From NCBI GenBank assembly GCA_964016885.1, contig OZ024746.1, positions 101,507,089-101,571,088 of the forward strand: a stretch of 64,000 nt of DNA, in the 5' to 3' direction. The notes beneath the pieces were generated by a model. The model saw nothing but the letters and a program-made list of their open reading frames with translations, was not told where the DNA came from and searched no databases. The DNA comes from Eledone cirrhosa. Taxonomy: Eukaryota; Mollusca; Cephalopoda; Octopoda; Eledonidae. This document shows, one piece after another, positions 44,531 to 56,185 of the stretch (positions within the stretch are counted from its first letter, which is position 1; every line of letters starts with the position of its first letter). The translations under genes were made by a program, and so were the position numbers.

Positions 44531-46460
44531 TAAGCATGTTCTACAACGTGAGGACCAAATACGTGAGGTGTTCGGGATTGCTAGACAATGTGTCAAGGAA
44601 AACCGTGATATTGTCGGGAAGAAGTGTGTCCGTAATGATAATGGTGTACTTGCCTTCACTGATACTGATAAGAAGGTAGCTTGGAAGTGTCACTACGAAA
44701 GGCTACTAAATGAGGAGAATAAATGGGAATAGGAGAATAGTCTGCCCCAAATCGATCCAATAGAGGGACCAGCGGTGCAAGTTAAAGGTAGTATAATAAG
44801 TAAGGCAATCAAAGATATGAAGAAAGACAAGGCAGCTGGGTCTTCGGAGATAGTTGCTGAGATGTTGAAGGCATCTGGAATGGTGGGACATACTATGGTC
44901 ACCCAGATAGTAAACCAAGTAATACAGAATGGGGTCATACCAGATGACTGGTGTAGCAGCATCATCATTAACTGCCACAAGGGTAAAGGGGATGCTCTAG
45001 ATAGGGGAAACTATAGAGGCATTAAGTTAGTTGACCAGGTCCTGAAAGTCACAGAAAGAGTTATAGCACAACTAATCAGAGAGCGAATTGATCTAGATGA
45101 AATGCAGTTCGGGTTTGTGTCAGGTAAAAGTACCACAGACGCTCTTTTCCTTGTATGACAACTACAGGAGAAGTACCTAGCTAAAAGTAAACCCCTCTAC
45201 TTAGCTTTTGTAGAGCTGGAGAAAGCCTTTGACAGAGTCCCCCACTCCATTATCTGGTGGGCTCTTAGAAAACTAGGTGTTGTGAGAGCTATACAAGCTA
45301 TGTATAAAGAAACAGTCAGTAAGGTTAGAATTAACAATGAATATTGTGAAGAATTTAGTGTAAAAGTTGGTCTTCATCAAGGCTCTGTCCTTAGCCTCCT
45401 CCTATTTATTATTGCCCTTCAGGCTATAACAGAGGAGTTTAAGACTGGCTGCCCATGGGAACTCCTATACGCAGATGATCTAACTCTCATAGCTGAATCT
45501 ATGGTTGAGAAGAAATTCCAAACATGGAAGCATGACCTAGAATCAAAAGGCCTTAAAATTAACTTGTCTAAAACTAAAGTTATAATTTGTAGAAAGGAAA
45601 ATAGGGCACAGGTGCCCTCTGGGAAATGGCCATGCTCAGTGTGTAGGAAAGGAGTAGGCAGAAATTCCATGTTATGTCCTAAATGCAAACTATGGGTACA
45701 TAAAAGATGTAGTGGGATCACAGGTAAACTATCTAAGAACGTAGACTTTATATGTGGCCGATGCTTAGGTGCAATAAGTAGCAAGTGTCCACAGGATACT
45801 AGCTCCTTCTATTGCCCAGATGGTTCTATAGAAATAGTGGACACTTTCCGTTACCTGGGTGACAAAATCAGCAGTGGTGGAGGGTGTTCTGAAAGTATAG
45901 AAGCCAGAGTCAGAACGGGATGGAAAAAGTTCAGAGAGGTTATACCACTATTGGCCACAAAAGGTTTTTCTCTAAAAATGAAAGGCGGATTGTATGATGC
46001 CTGTATATGAACAGCAATGCTACATGGCAGTGTGACATGGGCATTGTGTGCAGAGGACCTGCGCAGATTGGAAAGGAATGAAGCTTGCATACTCCGATAC
46101 TCCGTTGGATGTGTAATAGTAATATACATGAATGGCAAAGCATAAATGAACTAAGTGAGACATTAGGAATAAGAGGGATCAGATGCTATTTACTTGAGAG
46201 AAGACTACGTTGGTATAGTCACGTGATGCGCATGAAAGACGACAGCTGTATAAAAAAGTGCAGGGAGATCAAAATTGATGGTAGTTACGGAGTAGGTAGA
46301 CCCAGAAAAACCTGGGACGATTTGATAAATACCGACCTTACACACTTGCACCTCTCTAAGACAATGTCACTGGACCGAGATCTTTGGCGCTATGCAGTAA
46401 TACAGAAGACCCACCTTGCCTATCTACAAAGCGAAACCTACAGTCAGTAGGCACCTCTCA
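44530..46460 (+). pseudogene. RTE-like LINE reverse transcriptase with PHD-like finger, three stops and one frameshift
   Basis: One frame reads from about 44535 to 46100. It holds VGKKCVRNDNGVLAFTDTD, then IPDDWCSSIIINCHKGKGDA and NYRGIKLVDQVLKVTER (RT fingers), LAFVELEKAFDRVPH (motif A, with Glu where Asp is usual), GLHQGSVLSLLLF (motif B) and YADD. After YADD a Cys/His module PCSVCRKGVGRNSMLCPKC ... WVHKRCSG ... FICGRC follows at about 45630-45765. In-frame stops are TAG 44730, TGA 45156 and TGA 46008. An 8-bp duplication of ATACTCCG (46089-46104) shifts the frame; the last part continues to 46450 with LRWYSHVMRM and GRPRKTWDD. RT function is lost. The family is widespread in invertebrates, from memory. 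Confidence 0.9.
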
Positions 46461-46835
46461 ACCAATCCACTACCCCTACCCTATCCTCCCACTCCCACCA
46501 ACACCACTCTCTCTCTGTAAAGTTGGTACCACAACATCCAGTCCAAATAAATGAGATAATGAGATCGAGATCGTGTAGGTGTCACGGCAAAAAAAACACC
46601 CAGTCCACGCTGTAATGTGACCATGTAGTTAACACGGTAAAAAGTTCCCAGTTCCACACTGTAAATGTGGTTGGTGTTAGGAAGGGCACCCAGCCATAGA
46701 AAACCTGCCAGATAGTCCTATATGAGCGAGACATGGTCACCCGACCAACCTTGCCTCAAGTGGGACAACTCCAGTCTAACCGTTCTGCTAGCGTAGAAGA
46801 TGGACATTAAACGAAGATGATGATGATGATGATGA
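46461..46835 (+). other. 3' UTR and GATGAT tail of the LINE
   Basis: CAGTAGGCACCTCTCAACCA, CACGGCAAAAAAAACACCC, GGTTGGTGTTAGGAAGGGCA, CTGCTAGCGTAGAAGATGGA, then AACGAAGATGATGATGATG. All the shorter tails listed elsewhere align to this part. Confidence 0.85.
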
Positions 46836-46838
46836 AAT

Positions 46839-47031
46839 AAATAATTGTTTCTACTTTTGGCACAAGGCCAGCAATTACCCAGAGCATTACTGGTACTTTA
46901 TTTTATCGACCCCGTAAGGATGAAAGGCAAAGTTAACCTCGGCGGGATTTGAACTCAGAATGGCAAGGGCCGTAACTCTATACGTCAAAGTATGGCATCC
47001 GACCCTCTCCCGATACTGTCAATCCACCGCC
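46839..47031 (-). mobile_element. tRNA-derived SINE, copy 5, minus strand
   Basis: Starts AATAATTGTTTCTACTTTTG and ends GATACTGTCAATCCACCGCC, the exact reverse arrangement of copies 2-4. It abuts the GATGAT tail of the LINE. Confidence 0.9.
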
Positions 47032-47039
47032 TGGGATGA

Positions 47040-47400
47040 AATCAAATGATTATAACTTACTTCCTTCTTTAGAAAATTGTTCCTATGTCTAGACAAAATA
47101 TATTGTTTTTATAAAATCAACTGTTCCCCCACTCCCACAATTAATGCTTTGTGCAAAACAAAACAAAAAAATCAATATTTTAATTATCATTGATATAAAA
47201 TTTCAAATCCGAGTTGAAATAGTTTCTCTTACTAACCTAAGACCCTTTAAAACATTAACATCCCTTCATACAGACTATCGATGACAGAACTGCTTGGCAG
47301 AGGTCTCCCGGAGAAACACTACAATATCATTACCTACTGTTTATTATCAAGTATATGTAGCTATTATGGCTGTAATATCTGAGTCATGCTTCTACTAATT
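47040..47400. other. No gene seen
   Basis: AT-rich spacer before the CCA/CTA array. Confidence 0.5.
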
Positions 47401-47417
47401 CTCATTGACATTGTCAC

Positions 47418-48350
47418 ACTACCACTACTACCACCACTACCACTACTACCACCACAACCACTACCACCACCACTACCACTACTACCACCACAACCACTAC
47501 CACCACCACTACCACTACTACCACCACAACCACTACCACCACCACTACCACTACTACCACCACAACCACTACCACCACCACTACCACTACTACCACCACA
47601 ACCACTACCACCACCACTACCACTACTACCACCACAACCACTACCACCACCACTACCACTACTACCACCACAACCACTACCACCACCACTACCACTACTA
47701 CCACCACAACCACTACCACCACCACTACCACTACTACCACCACAACCACTACCACCACCACTACCACTACTACCACCACAACCACTACCACCACCACTAC
47801 CACTACTACCACCACAACCACTACCAACCACCACTACTACCACTACTACCACTACTACCACCACTACTACCACTACTACCACCACTACCACCACTACTAC
47901 CACCACCACCACCACTACCACTACTACCACCACTACCACTACCAACCACCACTACTACCACTACTACCACCACTACCACCACTACTACCACCACCACCAC
48001 CACTACCACTACTACCACCACAACCACTACCAACCACCACTACTACCACTACTACCACTACTACCACCACTACTACCACCACTACCACTACTACCACCAC
48101 AACCACTACCAACTACCACTACTACCACTACTACCACCACTACCACTACCAACCACCACTACCACTACTACCACCACCACTACCACCACCACCACCACTA
48201 CCACTACTACCACTACCACAAGACAACTACTACCACTACCACCACCACTACCACCACTACCACCACTACTACCACTACTACCACCAACACCACTACCATC
48301 ACCACTACTACCACCACCACCACCACTGCCACTACCACCACCACTACTAC
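47418..48350. repeat. CCA/CTA array: eleven 36-bp units, then irregular
   Basis: 47425-47824 is a regular 36-bp repeat built from ACCACTACC-type triplets with one ACAACC per unit. 47825-48350 is the same triplets without fixed period, but with recurring ACCAACCACC. Open frames (up to 337 codons) are simple-sequence effects. Confidence 0.95.
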
Positions 48351-48362
48351 TAGTAATTGTAA

Positions 48363-49478
48363 TGAAAGAGGTAATGACATAGGTAGTGTCTTTCATTAGA
48401 AATATGGTATTGAAAGGGTTAATGACATAGACAGTGTCTTTCATTAGAAATATGGTAATGAAAGGGTTAATGACATAGACAGTGTCTTCCATTAGAAATA
48501 TGGTAATGAAAGGGTTAATGACATAGACAGTGTCTTTCATTAGAAATATGGTAATGAAAGGGTTAATGACATAGACAGTGTCTTTCATTAGAAATATGGT
48601 AATGAAAGGGTTAATGACATAGACAGTGTCTTTCATTAGAAATATGGTAATGAAAGGGTTAATGACATAGACAGTGTCTTTCATTAGAAATATGGTAATG
48701 AAAGGGTTAATGACATAGACAGTGTCTTTCATTAGAAATATGGTAATGAAAGGGTTAATGACATAGACAGTGTCTTTCATTAGAAATATGGTAATGAGAG
48801 GGTTAATGACATAGACAGTGTCTTCCATTAGAAATATGGTAATGAAAGGGTTAATGACATAGACAGTGTCTTTCATTAGAAATATGGTAATGAGAGGGTT
48901 AATGACATAGACAGTGTCTTTCATTAGAAATATGGTAATGAAAGGGTTAATGACATAGACAGTGTCTTTCATTAGAAATATGGTAATGAAAGGGTTAATG
49001 ACATATACAGTGTCTTCCATTAGAAATATGGTAATGAAACGGTTAATGACATAGACAGTGTCTTTCATTAGAAATATGGTAATGAAAGGGTTAATGACAT
49101 AGACAGTGTCTTTCATTAGAAATATGGTAATGAAAGGGTTAATGACATAGGCAGTGTCTTCCATTAGAAATATGGTAATGAAAGGGTTAATGACATAGAC
49201 AGTGTCTTTCATTAGAAATATGGTAATAAGAGGGTTAATGACATAGACAGTGTCTTCCATTAGAAATATGGTAATGAAAGGGTTAATGACATAGACAGTG
49301 TCTTTCATTAGAAATATGGTAATGAGAGGGTTAATGACATAGACAGTGTCTTCCATTAGAAATATGGTAATGAAAGGGTTAATGACATAGACAGTGTCTT
49401 TCATTAGAAATATGGTAATGAGAGGGTTAATGACATAGACAGTGTCTTTCATTAGAAATATGGTAATGACAGGGTTAA
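48363..49478. repeat. 48-bp minisatellite, about 23 units
   Basis: The unit contains GGTTAATGACATAGACAGTG, TCTTTCATTAGAAATATGG and TAATGAAAG. Variants are TTTCAT/TTCCAT and GAAAGG/GAGAGG, which alternate and suggest paired units. 48 is a multiple of three, so a minus-strand frame of 448 codons stays open (16-residue repeat MKDTVYVINPFITIFL). Confidence 0.95.
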
Positions 49479-49479
49479 A

Positions 49480-50090
49480 TTGGATATCAAGTTTTATAGC
49501 ATTCTAAAATAAGTTGTTTATCACAATAACACATTCTATGTAAACTTCATAAGATATCGAGGGCTTCCCACTCTTAAAATATACATGAGAATATTTCTAA
49601 GCAATAAAAGAATGGATTTTAACCACAGCTGATACACGTTTAGTTCTTGATGAAAACAAATCTAATTCTTCTATAGGTGGATGAGAAATCTATTTTTTCT
49701 GGTGAGTGCAAATATAAAAAATAAAGTACATTTCACATATTGCTAGTCTTTGAACAGACATCTAAACATTCAAATAACAATATTGTGTTTCTACATTATA
49801 ATACTCAATACCTATCCCCCTGTTCAATTTCCAAGCTGTGTATTGATCATCCGTTATGTCAAAAATCAATAAGTGAAATACTGTTTATGGTCTGCTGGAA
49901 CCAATGAAGAACACTGCAGACACAACATTTATAGCTTAGTAAATATTTCAGTTGACATGCACACTACCGCAGTGCCGGCTTTTAACTATTTTAACAAGAT
50001 TTTAAATAAACGTCAGGAACCCTAATTCTTTTTTAAAGGAAAAAAATAAGAAAAAAAAAATTGGCAAGTTTCAAGAAGAATACTATAAAA
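49480..50090. other. No gene seen
   Basis: AT-rich sequence. Confidence 0.5.
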
Positions 50091-50094
50091 ATAT

Positions 50095-50265
50095 ATACAA
50101 AAAAGACTATTATTTAAATATATATATAAAGACTATTATCTAAATATATATATAAAAAAGACTATTACCTAAAAATATATATTAAAAAAACTATTATCTA
50201 AAAATATATAAAAAAGACTATTATTTAAAAAAGTATATAAAAAGAGTATTATTTAAAAAAACTAT
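50095..50265. repeat. AT-rich tandem repeat (AAAAGACTATTATTTAAA)
   Basis: Five to six imperfect units of about 28-32 bp. Confidence 0.8.
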
Positions 50266-51310
50266 ATCAATGAAAATATTCTATAAATTTTTTTTTTTAC
50301 TTTTTGTAATTTGATTTTCATTTAATAATTAGATTAGCCCAGTTGTAAAATTGAATAAACAATCTGATCATTGACACATAATAAAATATCTTGAGAAATA
50401 TTGGCTGTTACAAGAAGATACTAAATATCTGTAACTGTGATCTGTAAAGAAAAAATATGGTTATTATGTAATGAAGCATCCATTATAAAACATCGTCTGC
50501 TATTTACTGACATCATCCTCAACAAGTAATCATATTTAATAAAAGTCTCTCAATGTTAAGTTAAATTTCAATTTTACAAATTGATATTGCAGAGTTACTG
50601 GAAAGTAAAATTAATATCACTGCTATCCAGTCAGAGCTGCTGACCAATTTTCTAAGGACTCAGAACTAAGAAACCGTTTTATCTTTTCTGCCCATTCTCA
50701 CAATCTAAAATCTATGCCATTACAGTATTCTATGAAAGATTTCATTGATTATTCAAGACAATCAAACCAAGGAAGAACTTTTAACATGTAGGAGTCATAA
50801 GTTGTTTTTCAACTAGGATCACCAGATGCTAATGTGGTGACCTTAAACTGTTGTTTACACTCAGGTTAGCCTCGATTGGACAAAATTATGTTCAAAAGCA
50901 TTCTATTTGAGACCACCAGGCATTTTTGTATATCAGAGACTACACTGTCTAATAAGTTCTTCCATATAACAGTGGAGTGTAACTTGAGGGAGATTTGGCT
51001 ACTATTTCTAGCAGTTCATGAAATCATATAGAGCCTCTCTAATTGGCTCAAGAGTTGTGAGAGTCAGTCAACTAATACCAATATTTAAAATCAATATTGA
51101 CCACACTAACATATAGTAACCATTTAATGATTTTTTCACACACAAATACACATACTTATAGGTGTGAGTATGGTCAGCCATGTAGTAAGGGTTTGATTCC
51201 ATTGTGTGCCACCTAGGGCAACCACCCTCTACTCTAGCCACATATTGACCAATCCTTTGTGAATGGAATTTTATAGACAGAAACTGTGTATAAGTCTGTC
51301 ATATATCTTC
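50266..51310. other. No gene supported; old repeat at 50880-51090
   Basis: 50880-51090 shares words with 41880-42100. The rest is AT-rich unique-looking sequence. Confidence 0.4.
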
Positions 51311-51318
51311 ATCAGGTT

Positions 51319-51640
51319 CATGGCTTAGTCGTTAGAGCATTGGGCTTGCTATTGAAAGGTTGTGAGTTCGATTCTCAGACCAGCTGATGTGTTGTGTCCT
51401 TGAGCAATACACTTTATTTCGTGTTGCTCCAGTTTACTTAGCTGTAGAAATGAGTTGTGACATCACTGGTGCCAAGCTGTATCGGTCATTCCCTCTCCCT
51501 TGGATAACATCTGTGGCATGGAGAGGAGAGGCTGGTATGCATGGGCGACTACTGGTCTTCTACAAACAACTTTGCTTGGACTTGTGCCTCAGAGGGCAAC
51601 TTTCTAGGTGCAAATCCCATGGTCAATCATGAATGAAGAG
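51319..51640 (+). mobile_element. tRNA-derived SINE, long form with LINE-like tail
   Basis: Head CATGGCTTAGTCGTTAGAGC and GGTTGTGAGTTCGATTCTCA (A- and B-box-like), then TGTGTCCTTGAGCAATACAC, CCAAGCTGTATCGGTC and GGAGGGCAAC-like text, ending TCATGAATGAAG. The middle shares GTCCTTGAGCAA and TTGCTCC with the SINE at 37924, so both may be one family with different tails. Confidence 0.75.
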
Positions 51641-51644
51641 TGTC

Positions 51645-51960
51645 TTCTCATATCTTCATCATCATTTAATGTCTATATTCCCTGCTAGCAGCAGTTGGAT
51701 GGATTGTCACAGACAAAGCCAGTACTTGAAGCTACTGATCTTTCAGATGAGCCATGGGTTACATCTTGCTTATATAAGTTCCTGCACTTTACAGAGTGTA
51801 CTGGGTGCCACAGTACCAGCACTGGGGAGGTTTTGACATGACTGAAGAGACCTCTTGACCCTTTAGTTGACCAGTTTTCTGTGGCTGGATACCCTTCTTA
51901 TCACTAACTATTTTACAAAGTGTATTGAGTCAGTTTTATCGTGACTCCAGTATTAGTCAG
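51645..51960 (-). mobile_element. LINE 3' tail fragment, minus strand
   Basis: CATCATCATTTAATGTCTAT, CCCTGCTAGCAGCAG, then GGCTGGATACCCTTCTTATC and AAAGTGTATTGAGTCAG are the diverged reverse complement of the GATGAT-tailed LINE end. Confidence 0.65.
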
Positions 51961-52195
51961 GGGGCTTGCATACATTAGATATTTTCATAATATGTTATTA
52001 CTCATGTATTTGTTATTACTGCCAGCCCAGCATCTACCACTGATCAGAAAATTTGTATCTTTAAAAGTATGTATATATTGATTTAATGCCCATGTGGAAG
52101 GAGCTTATTCTGAATCATCCATTAATTTATTTAAATAATCTCTAGCGTAGACATAGTTCAATGACTGGAACCAATAAATCAATAAAATATATATT

Positions 52196-52395
52196 GCTCA
52201 AATATCTCTCTACAACACCTCAAATATCTCTCTACAACACCTCAAATATCTCTCTACAACACCTCAAATATCTCTCTACAACACCTCAAATATCTCTCTA
52301 CAATACCTCAAATATCTCTCTCTACAACACCTCAAATATCTCTCTACAACACCTCAAATATCTCTCTACAACACCTCAAATATCTCTCTCTACAT
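52196..52395. repeat. 22-bp tandem repeat, about nine units
   Basis: CAAATATCTCTCTACAACACCT repeated. Two units have an additional CT (24 bp). Confidence 0.95.
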
Positions 52396-52636
52396 ATAAA
52401 AACCCACTTAAACACCTCAATTACTTTTGTTTCATTTCTTTCTTTTTTCTTTTAATTATTAGACTGGGGCCATTCTGGAGCATCACCTTAGTATATTAGA
52501 AGGCCCTACTACTTTATCTTCAACTTATTTTATCAACTTCATAATGAATAAAGTACTTTTGCTTAATAAACTAATTCTACCTGTCATCAACGATTTATAT
52601 ATATATTTACATATACAAACATATATACATATATAT

Positions 52637-52768
52637 ATATATATAGGAAAAGAGTCAGGACCCCGACAGCTGAGCTCCGGCTGTTTCGACAGCTAGATCC
52701 GAACAGATCTAGCTGTCGAAACAGCCGGAGCTCAGCTGTCGGGGTCCTGACTCTTTTCCTATATATAT
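52637..52768. repeat. Perfect inverted repeat, 63-bp arms, 6-base loop
   Basis: Arms 52637-52699 and 52706-52768 match without a mismatch by eye. They include AGGAAAAGAGTCAGGACC, CCGACAGCTGAGCTCCGG and CTGTTTCGACAGCTAGATC. Loop CGAACA. The outer 8-9 bases are TA repeat. A partial third copy (GAGCTCAGCTATCAGGGTCC ... CTTTTCCTAT) is at 52783-52816. Confidence 0.98.
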
Positions 52769-52819
52769 TTGAGGTGGCCAGAGCTCAGCTATCAGGGTCC
52801 TGACTCTTTTCCTATTACC

Positions 52820-53540
52820 CACTCTACTACCCTAAGTATCGAGTACTCTGGTGTGTTATGGTCCACCTGGTATCTTACCACACCTTCTTTGTTATATATA
52901 TATATATATTTACTCACACACACATATATATACTAATTCTACCTGTCAGCAACAATATATAGAGGGAGATTGAGTGCATAAGACAACTACGAGAACTTCC
53001 AAAATGCAGGTGTTGAGTTGTATCATACACAACAACATCTCACAGCAGTATCTTACAAGTGTTGCTTTTAGTCCAATGTATAGGAATGTTTGACAAAACA
53101 GACATGTTTTTAGCCAGATTTATTAGTGAGCCAAAAGCAACATTTGTAACCTACAGTTATATAAAGGTTATCAACATTATAAAGGTTTCTATTTGGCAAT
53201 AAGGCGAGTATTTCAACAGTCACAGAGATGTTAGAATCTGGCACTTATCACTATCAGTTTACTGCATTGACTCTACTTTCTTAACGTCCTGTACCACATC
53301 AAACAGCATTAGCAAGATATTCTTGATAAATACAAGGAAACACTTTGGCTGCATCACATTATATAATGAAGGGGCTGAAATACTTGCTTAAGGATGATGG
53401 TTCTTCTCTGAAGACCTACTGCTGTCCAACTCTCTTGACAGTTTCTTACAACTTCACAACGATCTGTCCAACAGTAACAATACCATAAATATTTGAATTA
53501 ACAAACTGTTTTTAGGGATTGTCTCCAAAATCATTAGATG
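52820..53540. other. No gene seen
   Basis: (TA)n at about 52895-52912. Otherwise unassigned. Confidence 0.5.
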
Positions 53541-53546
53541 ATGTTA

Positions 53547-53668
53547 ACAACCATTTCAATGACCAGTGGAATGGTGGAGCAATGTGTAACAACCATTTCA
53601 ATGACCAGTGGAATGGTGGAGCAATGTGTAACAACCATTTCAATGACCAGTGGAATGGTGGAACAATG
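53547..53668. repeat. 42-bp tandem repeat, three units
   Basis: AACAACCATTTCAATGACC and AGTGGAATGGTGGAGCAATG, nearly identical in all three. Confidence 0.95.
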
Positions 53669-53762
53669 CGTCATCTAACTTTGCTGTGATGTCATTGTAA
53701 GATATGTAAGATGGGTTTATAAGACAACCAGTCTAGGTTTAAAATATGTAAGACAGGCTTAT

Positions 53763-53942
53763 TTTCAGTATCGGTAGCGTCAAGCACCATGCTTGGCAGC
53801 ATAGAGTTACGGCGCTTTATGGTCCGAATTCAAATCCCGCTGAGGTTAACTTTGCCTTTCATCCTTACGGGGTCGATAAAATAAAGTACCAGTAATGCAC
53901 TGGGGTAAATGCTGGCCTTGTGCCAAAAGTAGAAACAATTAT
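53763..53942 (+). mobile_element. tRNA-derived SINE, copy 6
   Basis: TTCAGTATCGGTAGCGTCAA, GCATAGAGTTACGGCGC, ATTCAAATCCCGCTGAGG, AAAGTACCAGTAATGCACTG, ending GTAGAAACAATTAT. Confidence 0.88.
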
Positions 53943-53956
53943 AAGACAACCAGTCT

Positions 53957-54114
53957 GGGTGGTGAATTAGCAGAATTGTTAGAACATTTGATGTTCAAAT
54001 CTCACCATCGTCAGCTTTGCCTTGTTCTGAGGTTGATAAAATAAAGTACCCGTTAAGTACTAGAATTGATATAATCAACTTACCATTCTCCCAAAATTAG
54101 AAACCATTATTATA
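53957..54114 (+). mobile_element. Related SINE (ATAATCAACTTA tail)
   Basis: GGGTGGTGAATTAGCAGAAT, TGTTCAAATCTCACC, AATAAAGTACCCGTTAAGTA, then GATATAATCAACTTACC and CCCAAAATTAGAAACCATT. Same tail type as 40407. Confidence 0.8.
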
Positions 54115-54119
54115 AAATA

Positions 54120-55320
54120 ACCTTACAATTAATCCAGCTTGTCAAAGATATCTGTAAGTTCCTGTAAACAACGTTGAGTGGAAGAGCCAAATGAGAGATG
54201 TCAGAGTTCGACACTTCTCTGGAACTGGACACAATGTAAATCACAAGGTATTAAGATTTAGATTTTGTAGAAGATTTTGTGTTTAAGATGATCCCTGGTT
54301 TAGGGGTTATTTTTCAAAGTTCAAATTCTGCCCAATACACACACACACACACACACACACATCTGACAAGCTTCTACACAGTTTCTGCCTACCAAATTTC
54401 ACTCACAAAATTTTCATTGAACTGAAGCTATGTAAAGTTACATTTGGCCAATGTGCCAATATTACTCTATTGAACCTAAAACCACAAGACAGTATGTGAA
54501 CATGTTAACCAGACTTGTGTCCAGTGTTGTGATAGTAGTGCATTCTATATGAACTAACTTTTATACAGCATAATTCTGATTGCACAGATGTAAATATTTG
54601 ATTAGGAGGAGAAATCTAATACACTAATGTTGTGAGCAATCAGTAAAACACAGACCACTACCAGTAGATCACTACCGTGTGAAGATATTAATGTAGTGGT
54701 TGGATGACAGACTAGGAAATAATAAAAATGGCATATTTTACAAAAGAACTAATCATATATCATTAAATGACTACTGGGTAATTGCTGGCCTTGTGCCTAA
54801 AGTAGAAACAATTAAATGACTAATCTAATTTCATCCATGTACAATAGTAATATCTTCTCTATATATTTGTCATAGGTGAGTTATTTAATAACAGTCTCAT
54901 AAGTAGTTGTCTACAAGCTGTTATATTATCATTTTTTAAAACACGTTATGACAGAATGGCTAATATTACATACATTACAGTCTAATAATATCAATATCCT
55001 TTATCAAATGGTGAAATCATGATAGACCAATTTCAGAGGGTGTATTTGTAAAATATTAACCTAAGTGGTGATCAATTTGTATCTATGGTACAAGAACTTA
55101 TAAGGAGATATAGTTTACTGTAGTAAGGAGAAAGGATAGTATTCTTCTTGTGGTTAATTATTATTTCAGGTTAATCCTGATCATGCAAACTTATCATCAA
55201 ACCTTTCCAGCTATGATGATTGCAGCTTTTTAGAAGTAACCTTTCGATTCATTTTGCCACTCATCAGAACAAAAAAGGTTGGAATAGATATTGTGAACCA
55301 TCTCAATCATTGCTTCAATA
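54120..55320. other. No gene seen; SINE tail scrap and CA run
   Basis: (CA)n at 54338-54362, followed by CTTCTACACAGTTTCTGCCT (SINE-like, minus). At 54775-54813 TACTGGGTAATTGCTGGCCT marks an isolated SINE 3' scrap. Confidence 0.55.
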
Positions 55321-55324
55321 ATTC

Positions 55325-55470
55325 TACCAATCAACCACTCTGGATTGGTAATTTATTTTATCAACCCTAAAATGATGAAAGGCAAAGTTGACTTTGGTTT
55401 GATTTGAATTCACACCATAGAGAACTGGAACAAAAGCCATAAAGTATTTTGTCCTCTGCTCCAATGACTG
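55325..55470 (-). mobile_element. Old SINE, minus strand
   Basis: GGTAATTTATTTTATCAACC, GAAAGGCAAAGTTGACTTTG and GATTTGAATTCACACC follow the reverse order of the SINE body. Confidence 0.6.
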
Positions 55471-55744
55471 CCAATTCTCTGCCTGCTTTTCAAACATGGA
55501 TAGAGCAGAAATGGAGAAATCACTTCTCTTGCAGAATGGTTGTTGGTAGTGACAACTCCCAAAATGTATTTCTTACAGAACATCTTCATCAAGTCAATTC
55601 CTCTCTAAAATACACACCATTAAATAGTTCAATACTACAAGGTAACAAAATACTTGATACTCTCATAAACTATACCTACATATCTATTTACAGCAAAAGG
55701 TATTAGGTGAAGGTATAAATGAACCTCTACATAGTTGTTAACAC

Positions 55745-56185
55745 ATCCTACCAGTTGCGTTATATGATCTTGACTGTGTTGATTGGACGACAAGGTTACT
55801 TCAGAAGCCCTCTACATTCCAGAACCACATCATGAGACTTGTGACTGGCAAGCGGCTCAGCGACCGTATCTGTATCAGTGAGCTGCTCAACATTACCAGA
55901 CTTAGACCAATTATATCTATTGTCAAGTCAAGAGTACTCAAACTATATGGCCATATAAAAAGTTCAACTCGTGGTGTGAGTAGGTTATGCCTGGAAGGAA
56001 GGTTGGCTGGTAAGAGAAGCAGAGGCCGGCAGCCAAAACATTGGCTTGATAATGTCAACTTATGCACTTGATCTTTGCTCTTTGAACTCTGCTGCCAGTA
56101 ATTGAACTTTGTGGAGAAAAATATCTCATGTTGATGTGCAGTCTGCAACTGATGGAGTTTAGCATCATGAAAAACAAAAAAATAC
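55745..56185 (+). pseudogene. LINE C-terminal fragment (LRPIISIVKSRV family), second copy
   Basis: The plus strand reads NHIMRLVTGKRLSDRICISE, LLNITRLRPIISIVKSRVLK, LYGHIKSSTRGVSRLCLEG and RSRGRQPKHWLDNVNL, then TGA and further broken frames to about 56165. It is the plus-strand relative of 6175-6560 and better preserved. No RT motif is included. Confidence 0.75.

Noticed and set aside
47386..48399. Pro/Leu-, His/Tyr- and Thr-rich frames of 325-337 codons
   Set aside because: All three plus-strand frames are open in the CCA/CTA array, so none is informative.
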